Positions 8,766 through 18,848 of a stretch of 64,000 nt of DNA are shown here, in pieces; positions within the stretch are counted from its first letter, which is position 1; each line of letters opens with the position of its first letter. Both the position numbers and the translations under genes were made by a program. Source of the DNA: JBEPVZ01 sp041690695. GTDB lineage: Bacteria; Patescibacteriota; Microgenomatia; Daviesbacterales; UBA10151. The stretch covers positions 1-64,000 of the forward strand of contig JBEPVZ010000003.1 of NCBI GenBank assembly GCA_041690695.1, read 5' to 3'. A model generated the notes under the pieces. It did no database searches and was not told the DNA's origin. It saw nothing but the letters and a program-made list of their open reading frames with translations.

Positions 8766-10403
8766 TTACTTGACTGCCTTCCCCATCGTTAAGTTAAATG
8801 AGGTTTGGGACAACTCGATGCTTGATTCAATGGTTAAAGCAATATTTAATTGATCGGTAATAGTTTTAACGATAAAGCCCTCTAAACCAGAGCCATGATT
8901 TAAATTAGTCTGGGTACTTAAACGACCATAATATTCTTTAAAGATATCTTCTTTAAAAATAGTTAAATCAGTCGGTCTAAAGCTTGAAGTAATGGTCACA
9001 ATAACCAAACCAAGTGAAGAATCACGCTTGATAGACAAGTTGGCCAGGGCATTAACATGGCCTGAGCTTAACAAAACTGCCATATCTAACAGTTTTTCAA
9101 TGACTACCTTAAACCAGCGAACATCAATCGGAGTCGCAAAATTTGATTCACCAATTAAAGAGGCGTCAGCTTTAGATTCTTTCAGTTTTAAGAGCGCCCA
9201 CTCCGACATATCCGAATCCGGGAGCGTAAAATGAGACTGGACTCCTAACATGGACGAAAAACCAGCCTTGGAACTGACGATCTGTTGGCAAAGCTCAGCC
9301 ACATCGCGATATAACAGATGAACCTGGAGAGGATGGTCCTCAAGCTCAAGGGCGGTGAATAAGTCATCTTCCGACTTAGCAAACATCTCGACCGTTACTA
9401 AATCTGAAGTCATCTTGGCTTTCTGAAGAGACTGTCTTAAGTTGTCGATTAGTTCACGATGCTTTAAATAGGCAATATCTAAATTAGAATGTTTGCCAAA
9501 ACGGTGATTGGTCGCGTCGCTAAGCACAAACAAGAGTTGATTAACCTGGTTATCACTATCTTTAACTGGACTTATCTGAATGGTAATTGGCGATGGATTA
9601 GCTTGGCCTGGAGGCTGGATAAATAAGTCTTCGATAACCCGAGTTGCTTTATCAATTAAAACTTTCTCAGTCTGGAAAAAACCCTGAGTAATCGGCTGTT
9701 TAGCCGAATTTGACAACGGGATAACTTCAAAAAGCGATTTGCCTATTAGCTCAGTTGGCCCAACTTTAAAAACTTTTTGAGCAGATTCATTTATGGAAAT
9801 TATTTTCAATTCAGTATCAGTAACGACAACAAGCTCGGCAACCCCCCTTAAAACTGATTCCTGGCGTGAGGTGCTGAGCTTAAATTCTTTATTTAAGAGG
9901 CTAAGCAAGGTGCCTTTTAAATGATAATAGCGACTCAACGCGATTGACAGCGGAATAATGACACTAAATGAAGCTAGATATAATAAAACTGTCCCCGGAT
10001 CATCATGAAATATTTTAGATAAACTGGGATCAAGATAAATGCTGGCGATAAGAACTCCAACTGAAAAAAACAAGAAACTAGCCCCACCACTCAAGCTAAC
10101 TAAGAAGCTGACTCCTAGGGTATAAAGATGAAGCAAGATCAAAAATGGGCTATAAAACCCCCCAGCTGATAAAACTAGTAATTGAACAAATGTTGAGCTC
10201 GCATACAGAAAAAAGATGTTAAACAGCTTTGAAGCCAGCGGACGGTTAACCCGACCTCTGGCATAGTTATAAAGTAGCAGCAAAAGCAGCAATAGGATGG
10301 AGACTCCCTTTTGGAGATCCGTAATTGTGAATTTAAAATAAAGGAACGATAAAGTTGTCGCCGAAGCCAGGAAAAAGATTAATGAATCAATAAAAGCCTT
10401 CAT
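8766..10403 (-). CDS. Membrane PAS-domain protein with degenerate histidine-kinase-like C-terminus
   Basis: 545 residues. The first 170 or so form about six membrane segments, resembling a sensor membrane domain. Residues about 185-300 form a PAS domain (VTDTELKIISINESAQKVF, LIGKSLFEVIP). The C-terminal third resembles a histidine-kinase ATPase fold: VRWFKVVIEKLLDMA fits the N-box position, where the key Asn (usually LLDNA) is Met, and HGSGLEGFIVKTI resembles the GxGL G2 box. No clear H-box (HELRTPL) is seen; KHRELIDNLRQSL is the nearest candidate. It may be a sensor pseudokinase that still binds a partner. No response regulator is adjacent. Confidence 0.7.
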   Translation of the reverse strand: MKAFIDSLIFFLASATTLSFLYFKFTITDLQKGVSILLLLLLLLYNYARGRVNRPLASKLFNIFFLYASSTFVQLLVLSAGGFYSPFLILLHLYTLGVSFLVSLSGGASFLFFSVGVLIASIYLDPSLSKIFHDDPGTVLLYLASFSVIIPLSIALSRYYHLKGTLLSLLNKEFKLSTSRQESVLRGVAELVVVTDTELKIISINESAQKVFKVGPTELIGKSLFEVIPLSNSAKQPITQGFFQTEKVLIDKATRVIEDLFIQPPGQANPSPITIQISPVKDSDNQVNQLLFVLSDATNHRFGKHSNLDIAYLKHRELIDNLRQSLQKAKMTSDLVTVEMFAKSEDDLFTALELEDHPLQVHLLYRDVAELCQQIVSSKAGFSSMLGVQSHFTLPDSDMSEWALLKLKESKADASLIGESNFATPIDVRWFKVVIEKLLDMAVLLSSGHVNALANLSIKRDSSLGLVIVTITSSFRPTDLTIFKEDIFKEYYGRLSTQTNLNHGSGLEGFIVKTITDQLNIALTIESSIELSQTSFNLTMGKAVK

Positions 10404-10436
10404 AAAATCATTGTAGCGGAATTTTAAACTAAATTA

Positions 10437-11276
10437 CTATTGATTGATTGATGGAGGTGTCCCAAGCAAGGATTGATCGAGCTGACTAAAGACAGGCGCT
10501 TGAGCTGAATTATTAGTCGTAAAGCTAGCCGTATAAATTCCAGCATTAGCCACCTTTACAAAGTATCCCTTGCGAGTATCAATCGTGAAGTTGGCCCCAG
10601 CAAAGCTATTCGGAGTCGTCAGTTTAGCGGTTGCTACCCATGTTGAGCCGTTCCAATAGGCGATCCCGATCGGCAAACTAAAGTTATGACTTGAAAAGAT
10701 ATTGTCTAGAACGGCTTGTGAAGTTTGAGCAACTGCAGTTGGAAAGGCGACTAGATTCCAACCGGCGACCAGATGTAAAGCAGGAGCCTGAGTAATCGCT
10801 CGACCAGTTAAAGTCAACACTCCAGCAACGTTAGTTTTAATTAAGTAGCCGGCTCCAACCTCAAGATCAAAATCAGTGCCTTGGCCGTTTGATTTATAAG
10901 ATAACGGTTGAGAGGCTTGACCAGCCCATTTTGTTAAAGTCACATCCGTGGCGTGAGTTGAAGAAACAACTCCATTAACAATCGCCCGAGCATCAAGCGT
11001 CACGACTGGCAAGACTGGGAGAGCAAACTGGTTTGTGCCAGCTTGAAGTGGAATATTAACCGTTACAAGGACTGGACGAGCGGTTGGTGATGGAGTAATA
11101 ACTGGACCACTCGCAAATGGAGTTGATTTCTTATACAGCTGAGCAAATAAATTATTCTGGAATGAAAAAGTTGTGGAGATAGCTAAAAAGAGTAAAACTC
11201 CAACCACTGAAACTAACACCAAAAGCGGAATAACACCTTGCTCATTTAAATAAGCTGACCTTTGTATTCTTCGCAC
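10437..11276 (-). CDS. Secreted or membrane-anchored protein with two WN-type repeats
   Basis: 279 residues. A hydrophobic segment near residues 14-33 follows an Arg-rich N-terminus (type II anchor or signal). A Pro/Thr linker is followed by two related domains. Both share a pattern of the form agxNxxAxP...GYx(I/V)K...AGxxTxxxxa; the second has AGWNLVAFP, an SxQAVLDNI helix, YWNGSTW and GYFVKVANAG. Extracellular proteins of bacteria and archaea carry this repeat, with no fixed function that I know. It lies between the PAS protein and the O-antigen-ligase-like gene on the same strand. Confidence 0.65.
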   Translation of the reverse strand: MRRIQRSAYLNEQGVIPLLVLVSVVGVLLFLAISTTFSFQNNLFAQLYKKSTPFASGPVITPSPTARPVLVTVNIPLQAGTNQFALPVLPVVTLDARAIVNGVVSSTHATDVTLTKWAGQASQPLSYKSNGQGTDFDLEVGAGYLIKTNVAGVLTLTGRAITQAPALHLVAGWNLVAFPTAVAQTSQAVLDNIFSSHNFSLPIGIAYWNGSTWVATAKLTTPNSFAGANFTIDTRKGYFVKVANAGIYTASFTTNNSAQAPVFSQLDQSLLGTPPSINQ

Positions 11277-11311
11277 CTTATACTAATTAGTACACACTGC
11301 TACGGACATTG

Positions 11312-12487
11312 TCAACTAGTTCTCTCGATTAGCCCGATAATACCCCACAATAAAATGAGATGCGCGATCGATTGAACCTCGAACTGACTCCAGATTAAAT
11401 AAATAATTAACACGTTTTTTTGGGGGGGTTGAGAACTCTTTTTCAAAGCAGCTCCTAAAAGTACTAGCCAAATAACAAGTGCGCCTACTCCCCCATAAAA
11501 AAGCAGATCCAAGCTATAGCTATGCGCTCGGTCAATATTAAGATTTATAACTCCAAACGAGACACTCGGCGGGAAAATATCGGCGACCGAATGATTAAAA
11601 ACTAATTCTAAATTGTCTAATCCGTAGCCGGTCCACGGCCTGGCTAAAATTAAATGGTAACTAACCAGCCAAATATAAAGCCTTTTTTCGGGGGAATTAT
11701 GAATCAACCATTGTTGGGATTGAGGAGTCACCCATTCGGTCTCAACCAACCTGGGCAAAGCTAGATAAGTAAGTAAACTGGCTAAAGTTAGCGCCAGGAT
11801 AATTAAATATAGCCGAAGCTTTGGTAAAAATTGCCAAAGAGTTAATAGCCCGACCAAAAACAGTAATATGATGGCAGTCCTTGATTGGCTAACCACAATC
11901 GCTAAAACGACCACAAAAACAATCGCGCTATGCCCTAATTTTGGCCAAAAACCTTTAATAGAATTAAAGCAAAAGACTACAAAGGGTAATGCTAGGATTA
12001 AAAATCCAGCATATAAATCCGGCTGACCAAAACTACCAATTGGCCGAGCTGCTAAGGCCTGTAAAAATTGGTTAATCGCCCCAAGTGACACGATAGTCGC
12101 CGCCAAGCTAATCACCAAAGCCACAAGCTTCAATTTAACTTGACAAGTCGCGATTATTAGGTAAAAAAGATAGAGCTCAAGATAAATAATTAAACCTTGA
12201 AAATAAGGTGGCCGACCAATCAGACTCCCCGACCAATCAAGTCCGAAGTACGAAGTTATAGCGAGAGTAACCACAAAGATTAAAACCAGTGTATGAATTA
12301 AAGTTAGTTTAAACTGAAGAGTTTTGCGTTGTTTAATTAAATACCCGAGCCAGACTAGCGCTGCCAAATTAACCACAATCACAAAAAACGCGACTTTAGA
12401 TTGTTCAAAATCGAGACCTAAAAAGTTAGACAAAAGTGGAGTAACCAAAAGGATCAGAACAACCAAAGACTGTAAAACGACACGCAT
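11312..12487 (-). CDS. O-antigen ligase/polymerase-like membrane protein
   Basis: 391 residues with about ten membrane segments. The C-terminal half contains the O-antigen ligase (Wzy_C) hallmarks: a long extracytoplasmic loop with GYGLDNLE and DRAHSYSLDLLFYGGV, including the His expected in WaaL-type enzymes, and Arg residues after RPWTGYG. It would transfer or polymerise glycans at the membrane outer face. A glycosyltransferase gene is elsewhere in the window (46709), but no sugar operon is attached. The exact substrate is unknown. Confidence 0.75.
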   Translation of the reverse strand: MRVVLQSLVVLILLVTPLLSNFLGLDFEQSKVAFFVIVVNLAALVWLGYLIKQRKTLQFKLTLIHTLVLIFVVTLAITSYFGLDWSGSLIGRPPYFQGLIIYLELYLFYLIIATCQVKLKLVALVISLAATIVSLGAINQFLQALAARPIGSFGQPDLYAGFLILALPFVVFCFNSIKGFWPKLGHSAIVFVVVLAIVVSQSRTAIILLFLVGLLTLWQFLPKLRLYLIILALTLASLLTYLALPRLVETEWVTPQSQQWLIHNSPEKRLYIWLVSYHLILARPWTGYGLDNLELVFNHSVADIFPPSVSFGVINLNIDRAHSYSLDLLFYGGVGALVIWLVLLGAALKKSSQPPQKNVLIIYLIWSQFEVQSIAHLILLWGIIGLIERTS

Positions 12488-12505
12488 TGAGACAGATATT
12501 AAATC

Positions 12506-13096
12506 TTATCTTTGCCAGTTATCAATCTTTAAAATAAATTGAGCAAATAAAATTACCAGAATTGTTTCTGCTAAAAAGAGACTAAAGTTAAGTATCCACC
12601 AGCTAGTTAGCCCATTAAGTCCCAGAAACCAGCTACCAACTAGAGCCACCAGAAATGAAACTAGCAATCCACCATAATAGTCCTGAGGTAAACCAAACAT
12701 CCAGCGTTTATGCCACCAAATATGCTCTTTTTTAAAATGTTTAAGTGGATAAAAAGGGTTTAAAACAAACCACAAAAAGTCCCATAACACCACAAAGATC
12801 AAGAACAAACAGATCGTTTTTAAAATATTTTCGAGTGATATGGCTAAGCCAAAAACATACGGGAGATTTAAAATTAATAATACAAAGGTAAACATCGTCA
12901 AATGGTAACCAGTTAGTTCCCGACCACTCATAACTTTAGCGTATAGTTTTGTGTACCAATGATGATCGGCCGGCCGCCAGGTTGGTAGATTTTTAGCCCA
13001 ACCATGCTCCCCTTCGATCTGAATTTCTAAAATGGCTAAAACAATTGCCAGAATAAAGATATAGATATTAGTAATTAACAAGCTTTGTAAGATCAT
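12506..13096 (-). CDS. Conserved membrane protein of unknown function
   Basis: 196 residues with about five membrane helices. The first loop has EGEHGWAKNLPTWR, and another has EHIWWHKRWMFG, both rich in Trp and charged residues, which suggests conserved functional loops. I do not recognise a named family. Its ATG overlaps the pgk stop by 4 bases, so the two genes are translationally coupled. Confidence 0.6.
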   Translation of the reverse strand: MILQSLLITNIYIFILAIVLAILEIQIEGEHGWAKNLPTWRPADHHWYTKLYAKVMSGRELTGYHLTMFTFVLLILNLPYVFGLAISLENILKTICLFLIFVVLWDFLWFVLNPFYPLKHFKKEHIWWHKRWMFGLPQDYYGGLLVSFLVALVGSWFLGLNGLTSWWILNFSLFLAETILVILFAQFILKIDNWQR

Positions 13097-14079
13097 TTCA
13101 TGGCCTCAAGAGTTGGTAAACTACCGGTAGCTAAGAATTCTAACATCGCACCCCCACCAGTCGAAACAAACGAGAACTGATCAAGTACTCCCAAACCTTC
13201 CAAAGCTGAGATAGTATCCCCACCCCCAATAATTGAGTTAGCTTTCGAGTCTAAAACAGCTTTTGCCAGAGCTTTATTACCTGTATTAAAATCGTGTTCA
13301 AAGTAGCCAACTGGGCCTGACCAGACAATCTGATTAGCGTTGGCTATTATCTTAGTAAACTTATCGATTGAAGCATTATTAATATCCGTCCCTTCTGGAG
13401 TCATAGTCGCAACGATCACATTGTCAGGAAGCTCAGTTTTCTCAACTTTAATCTCATGTGGCAGCTTACCACCAACTAAAACGTACTCCGAAACCTTTGC
13501 TAAAGTGCTAATAACCGGTAATTTATCAGCAATCTTAGCTCCTCCGATAATTGAGACGAGGGGCTTTTGAGGATGATCTCTAACCTGGCTTAAAGTCTGA
13601 AGCTCATGATCAAAGTGGAAACCGATGGCGTGAGGCAAAAGACGTGGTAAAACTGTTGTTGAAGCCGCTTTATGATGAGCCGCAAAGGCTTCATTAATAT
13701 AAACGTCACCTAAATCCGCAAGTTCTTTGGCGTAGAGAATGTCGGCTTCATCCTCCCCTTTTTCGAAACGTAAATTTTCTAAGATCTGAAGTCGTTCTGG
13801 CGGAAAGTCAAAATCCGGAATCTGACTATTAAACCAATCGACAATCGGACCAACAGATAACTCTTTAACCTCTTGACCTTCTGGCCGACCAACATGACCT
13901 AAAATAATGACTTTTTTAGCATATTGGAGACAGAGATAAAGGCTCGGCAAGGCTGCTTTTAATCGAAAGTCCTCAGCCACGACCCGTTTTCCATTAATTT
14001 CATTAAAAGGGACATCAATATCTAGCCTGAGTAAAACAGTTTTATTGGCAATAAAGTGAGGAGTCAAGACCCGAGGCAT
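13093..14079 (-). CDS. pgk: Phosphoglycerate kinase, short form
   Basis: 328 residues; most bacterial PGKs have 390-415. The N-terminal substrate motif RLDIDVPFN, the GHVGRP loop, the ENLRFEKGE segment, the IIGGAKIADKLPV segment and the C-terminal nucleotide loop GGGDTISALE are present, so the enzyme should still make ATP from 1,3-bisphosphoglycerate. The missing length seems to come from several shortened loops. The stop is TGA, showing that UGA means stop here. A TAATAT box lies 6 bases before the ATG. Confidence 0.95.
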   Translation of the reverse strand: MPRVLTPHFIANKTVLLRLDIDVPFNEINGKRVVAEDFRLKAALPSLYLCLQYAKKVIILGHVGRPEGQEVKELSVGPIVDWFNSQIPDFDFPPERLQILENLRFEKGEDEADILYAKELADLGDVYINEAFAAHHKAASTTVLPRLLPHAIGFHFDHELQTLSQVRDHPQKPLVSIIGGAKIADKLPVISTLAKVSEYVLVGGKLPHEIKVEKTELPDNVIVATMTPEGTDINNASIDKFTKIIANANQIVWSGPVGYFEHDFNTGNKALAKAVLDSKANSIIGGGDTISALEGLGVLDQFSFVSTGGGAMLEFLATGSLPTLEAMK

Positions 14080-14162
14080 AAAGATATATTAGACGATAGT
14101 GAGTCGCAGGTGGAAGATAGTATTTTGAAAAGAGAAGAATGTGGTGTGGGCTACGCTAAGCA

Positions 14163-14237
14163 TGGTGGGCAGTAATGGAGTCGAACCATTCACTTCTTCC
14201 TTATCAGAGAAGCGTTCTACCGCTGAACTAACTGCCC
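14163..14237 (-). tRNA. tRNA-Ile (GAU)
   Basis: Minus strand: acceptor GGGCAGT pairs with ACTGCCC, followed by an encoded ACCA end. The anticodon loop CTGATAA lies between CTTCT and GGAAG (one G-U pair), and the T loop is TTCGACT. It lies between pgk and the FabD-like gene, not in an rRNA spacer. Confidence 0.93.
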
Positions 14238-14278
14238 ATTAGAATGGTATTTTACGTGTCTTTAGCTTTAAAAACAAG

Positions 14279-15286
14279 TTATGGAACAACAACTGAAACT
14301 TTTGGTGTTCCAAATCTACCAATGACTTCTTGGATCTGTTCCCAATTAGAGGCACCAACAAATGGCACTCCAGAATCTGGACCACTTAGATTACCCATAA
14401 TTTTCCCGATCTCAATAACCGGTAGACGAGCTGCTTTTAGTGTTTCGACGTTTTTTTGCCAATTAATTGGGGTGACCAGATGAGTCGTTAAACCCTTCAA
14501 AATATCCGTACTAGTTAATTTTAGGGTGTTGGTGACATCATCTAAAATCGGATGGGCAGGATCCTTCATCCGAAATTTAAAACCTTTCATAATTCTATTG
14601 AACTGATTTTGAGCTGGTCCCATTAACGGATGGTGTGATAATGTTGCTTCTAAATACTCTCGAATTTTAACATCTGGTAAGCTGGCTTGGAGACTTTCAA
14701 GTTGACGGCTAACTCCACCCAGGACATATTTATTGGCAGCATTAACAACAGTGATTTGAAATGATTGAACGGCAGCTCCAGCTTCTGCAATCTTCTTAGC
14801 TAGATCTCCTTCATAAGTCGCTAAAGCGACGGTGCCTCCAACTTCTTGGGCAACTTTCCACATCACCTCTCCCCGATCTCTGGCCAATCTTAAAACGACA
14901 TCCCACGACATGACACCTTCTGCTCCCATGGCAATAATTTGGGCCAGGCTAGAACCCGCCACAAAAGCTTCATTATCTACCCCATTTTCTCTTAAGTATT
15001 CAAGGATCATGGCAGTATTCAAAGCATGGCCTGGCTGAATAACTCGTGTATCCGCAGCGATTTTTTTACGACGGTCTCCTCCAAATAGGCTAATTGGATC
15101 ATATAAGGCATGTACACCAATCGGGTAACCTTCAATCTTACCTAAGTTTTTATTAGTCAGATCATAAAGTCGGCGTGCCCCCCGACTGGCCCGCATTAGA
15201 TGCTCACCAGTTTCACCTGAAGCTAGTTGACCACCTTGAGGTGGAATTCCAAGGATATATCCTTCCTGAGTAATTTCTGAGGACAT
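14279..15286 (-). CDS. FabD-like acyltransferase (malonyl-CoA:ACP transacylase family)
   Basis: 335 residues with the FabD order of motifs. The N-terminal GIPPQGGQ stands for the usual FPGQGSQ. The nucleophile elbow is GSSLAQ instead of GHSLGE, with Ser kept and His changed. Arg is kept in RDRGEVM, and the catalytic His in SHHPLMGPA. HLVTPINWQKNVETL matches the QLxxPVxWxxSV motif. In FabD this moves malonyl groups from CoA to ACP. No other fatty acid synthesis gene is in the window, so the real acyl donor is unclear. A TATACT box lies 7 bases before the ATG. Confidence 0.75.
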   Translation of the reverse strand: MSSEITQEGYILGIPPQGGQLASGETGEHLMRASRGARRLYDLTNKNLGKIEGYPIGVHALYDPISLFGGDRRKKIAADTRVIQPGHALNTAMILEYLRENGVDNEAFVAGSSLAQIIAMGAEGVMSWDVVLRLARDRGEVMWKVAQEVGGTVALATYEGDLAKKIAEAGAAVQSFQITVVNAANKYVLGGVSRQLESLQASLPDVKIREYLEATLSHHPLMGPAQNQFNRIMKGFKFRMKDPAHPILDDVTNTLKLTSTDILKGLTTHLVTPINWQKNVETLKAARLPVIEIGKIMGNLSGPDSGVPFVGASNWEQIQEVIGRFGTPKVSVVVP

Positions 15287-15351
15287 ACTTTTTAGTATAC
15301 AAAGATTCCCTAGAGTTACATAGCCATAGTTTTTTGGTACTATATCCCCAC

Positions 15352-15423
15352 GGCACGGTGGTGAAGTGGTAACACAGGAGTCTGCAAAACTTCGACGCGC
15401 GGGTTCGATTCCCGCCCGTGCCT
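15352..15423 (+). tRNA. tRNA-Cys (GCA)
   Basis: Acceptor GGCACGG pairs with CCGTGCC. The anticodon loop is CTGCAAA in a GGAGT/ACTTC stem, and the T arm is GCGGGTTCGATTCCCGC. No CCA is encoded. It is divergent from the FabD-like gene; TATATC at 15341-15346 could be its -10. Confidence 0.93.
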
Positions 15424-15474
15424 CACGAAAGGTGTCTTATCTTCTTCTTAACTAATTGCTATAGTATCAGGCAA

Positions 15475-16161
15475 ATGCCAAGGTCCATCGAGGAAGAGCA
15501 GGTAATTTTTACATCACGTCGAGATCAAGTCAGTCGATTTTTAAGAGAGCCCGAATTTGAAGATTTAATAAACGATTTACCTGATCAAACTTGCTTAATT
15601 GATATCGCCAGTGGAACAGGAGCAATTATTTCAGCGATTGATCAATCTCTCCATAACCGTTCTAAACAACTTCAAAGCGCAGTCGGAGTCGATAGTTGGG
15701 CCATTCACTCTCAGATCAACTTTGATTCACAATTAATGCCATTACTTAATAAAGGTCGTTACGCCCTAAATAAAGATGAAGCCGTCCGAAACTTAAGCGC
15801 CTATCAAAGTTATTGTGATGTTCGGCTGGTTCAATCAGATGCTTTAACCTTTTTAAAGCAATACTCGCTCGATAGTTTTGATTTATTAACCGGCTTTGGC
15901 CTACCCTGCACTAAATGTCCGGGTGATCTTAAAGTCGAACCAATTTTAGATTTAATTGATAAAGCTCATTTTGGCCGACCGGTGTTACTAACAATGGGTT
16001 CATTCTCAGATAGATACGTGCCATATATTGAAAAGGCCATTCACCGCCCTCATTACAATAAGTGGCATCTTTATGCTAGGTATTCTAAAAATCCTGAAGA
16101 TGTAGGCTGGGATACCTGGGTAGTTACAAATAGAAAATTAGCCCTTCCTGAAGCAGCTTAA
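15475..16161 (+). CDS. Putative SAM-dependent methyltransferase
   Basis: 228 residues from ATG 15475. A longer frame from a GTG at 15418 overlaps the tRNA-Cys end and is unlikely. The N-terminal third has a class I methyltransferase-like glycine motif, LIDIASGTGAIISAI, then an acidic residue about 20 later (VGVDSW), and VRLVQSDALTF could be motif III. After that it is not like a known family. A CTKC pair (LPCTKCPGD) could bind metal. Its target is unknown. It lies between tRNA-Cys and the 16S 3' end, on the opposite strand to 16S. Confidence 0.5.
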   Translation: MPRSIEEEQVIFTSRRDQVSRFLREPEFEDLINDLPDQTCLIDIASGTGAIISAIDQSLHNRSKQLQSAVGVDSWAIHSQINFDSQLMPLLNKGRYALNKDEAVRNLSAYQSYCDVRLVQSDALTFLKQYSLDSFDLLTGFGLPCTKCPGDLKVEPILDLIDKAHFGRPVLLTMGSFSDRYVPYIEKAIHRPHYNKWHLYARYSKNPEDVGWDTWVVTNRKLALPEAA

Positions 16162-16207
16162 AAACAACTAGACAACTCGAATTCCCAGTTTGAAAAATGA
16201 TGTTCTA

Positions 16208-16219
16208 AATAGTGGTGGG
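16208..16219 (-). repeat. 3' arm of 16S processing stem
   Basis: AATAGTGGTGGG is the exact reverse complement of 17845-17856, on the other side of 16S. The 12-bp stem would bring the 16S ends together for RNase III-type processing, independently of 23S. Confidence 0.65.
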
Positions 16220-16350
16220 TATAGCTTTTTTAAGAAGGCTATCAGACTTCTGTTACCAAATGCGTGACATTGGTATATATGGATCGAACCCAGGCTATCT
16301 TTCCAATTTACATTGAAATTAAGAAATCCTCAGGTTGACCGAATCTCCAG

Positions 16351-17800
<1,450 letters not shown>

Positions 17801-17844
17801 TTGTTATCCAAAAATTGGAATTGACAAGAAAACTTGTCTTGTTT

Positions 17845-17856
17845 CCCACCACTATT
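17845..17856 (-). repeat. 5' arm of 16S processing stem
   Basis: Exact complement of 16208-16219 across the 16S gene. The surrounding leader (17801-18000) also holds a 9-bp hairpin at 17895-17919 (CCACAATCA/TGATTGTGG) and a smaller one near 17954-17969. I see no gene in this leader. Confidence 0.65.
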
Positions 17857-17894
17857 CAGTACACCATTATCGAGTGACTGAAGAGTGATTTATA

Positions 17895-17919
17895 CCACAA
17901 TCATAGACACTGATTGTGG
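17895..17919 (-). other. Leader hairpin upstream of 16S
   Basis: A perfect 9-bp stem (CCACAATCA and TGATTGTGG) with a 7-base loop in the transcribed leader. There is no T-run, so it is more likely a folding or antitermination element than a terminator. Confidence 0.4.
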
Positions 17920-17999
17920 TTGAGTTGTCTTTCAGTTGTCAAAGTGCAGAACACGTACCTTATGGTACATGACAAATCACCTCGCATTGAGGTAGGGGT

Positions 18000-18028
18000 A
18001 TTTTATAGGAGTGCCTAGGCGATGTCAA
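18000..18028 (-). promoter_or_regulatory. 16S rRNA promoter
   Basis: On the minus strand a consensus TTGACA (18023-18028) is followed after 17 bases by TAAAAT (about 18000-18005). It lies about 200 bases before 16S and immediately after the unknown gene at 18035. Confidence 0.75.
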
Positions 18029-18034
18029 CCACAA

Positions 18035-18499
18035 CTATGCCGCTAACTCAAAGGAGCCGCGGCGAATTGCCCGAACCATGGCCGGACGATACTGTTCTGG
18101 TAGAGCCATCGGCTGATTTAATCTTATCAATCCTTCAGATGGATCTTGAAGGCCGGGCAAGAGGTCGACAGAAACAATAGCTTGGTCCATCTTCCATAGT
18201 CCCGCCATGCTTTCATGAACGGGGTTGATCGCAATCTCTTCAATAAGGATATTTGGACGAGTTATTAAACTATCAAACAGTTGGCTAGGATCAAGTCCAG
18301 CCGCATCGAACGCCGGGAGAGTTGATTGAGATAGCAACCCAAAATCAGCTGGAGTTAAAGTTAAAACTTGAGCGATATTAATTCTCTGCAAACCAGTTGC
18401 AGTCGCAGCACGGATAACCTGTTGTCCGTCCACAATTGGAACTTTAGGAGTTAGACCATAAATTAATTGAAGCTCTTTAGCCATTAATGATTCTGACAT
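18035..18499 (-). CDS. Hypothetical protein, last gene of unknown three-gene operon
   Basis: 154 residues from the ATG at 18499 (MSESLMAKELQ). A longer frame to 18646 overlaps the upstream gene and is unlikely. It has no signal peptide and no membrane segment. It seems to be soluble, with helices and a Leu/Pro-rich middle; I do not recognise a family. The ATG lies one base beyond the stop of the preceding gene, so the two are coupled. The 16S promoter starts right after its stop codon. Confidence 0.6.
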   Translation of the reverse strand: MSESLMAKELQLIYGLTPKVPIVDGQQVIRAATATGLQRINIAQVLTLTPADFGLLSQSTLPAFDAAGLDPSQLFDSLITRPNILIEEIAINPVHESMAGLWKMDQAIVSVDLLPGLQDPSEGLIRLNQPMALPEQYRPAMVRAIRRGSFELAA

Positions 18500-18500
18500 A

Positions 18501-18848
18501 TTAAGCTGCTTTCTTAATGGCTTCGTTAATATCGAAAAAGCCACCTTTGTTCGGAAAGGCGGTGACATTCGCTGGTAAGCCTCCGGCTGGTGCCACAATG
18601 GTTGGTTGTGTAGTCTGGCGATAACGGAAATGAGAATCAATCCCAATAACCTTTAAAGCTTCTGCGGCTTGAGCGGCCAACTCAGCATCACCTTCCTCAA
18701 CTTCCTGGTCAATGGCAGCGCTTTCCTGGACCAAAGCATCTGTCGTTTGAGTTGAGGCCGATTTAGGCGCAGCAGTGCTGGGAGTCGCACCTTCTATAGG
18801 TACAATTCCCAACAGCACACTGGCTAATTTGGGATCCATCTCTGCCAT
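18501..18848 (-). CDS. Hypothetical small acidic protein, middle gene of operon
   Basis: 115 residues. The middle is Ala/Glu rich (EVEEGDAELAAQAAEALKV), and the C-terminal end has a short GGFFDINEAIKKAA segment. No membrane segment and no recognised domain. Its start overlaps the end of the upstream gene by 25 bases. Overlaps on both sides indicate one mRNA with genes at 18035 and 18824. Confidence 0.6.
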   Translation of the reverse strand: MAEMDPKLASVLLGIVPIEGATPSTAAPKSASTQTTDALVQESAAIDQEVEEGDAELAAQAAEALKVIGIDSHFRYRQTTQPTIVAPAGGLPANVTAFPNKGGFFDINEAIKKAA

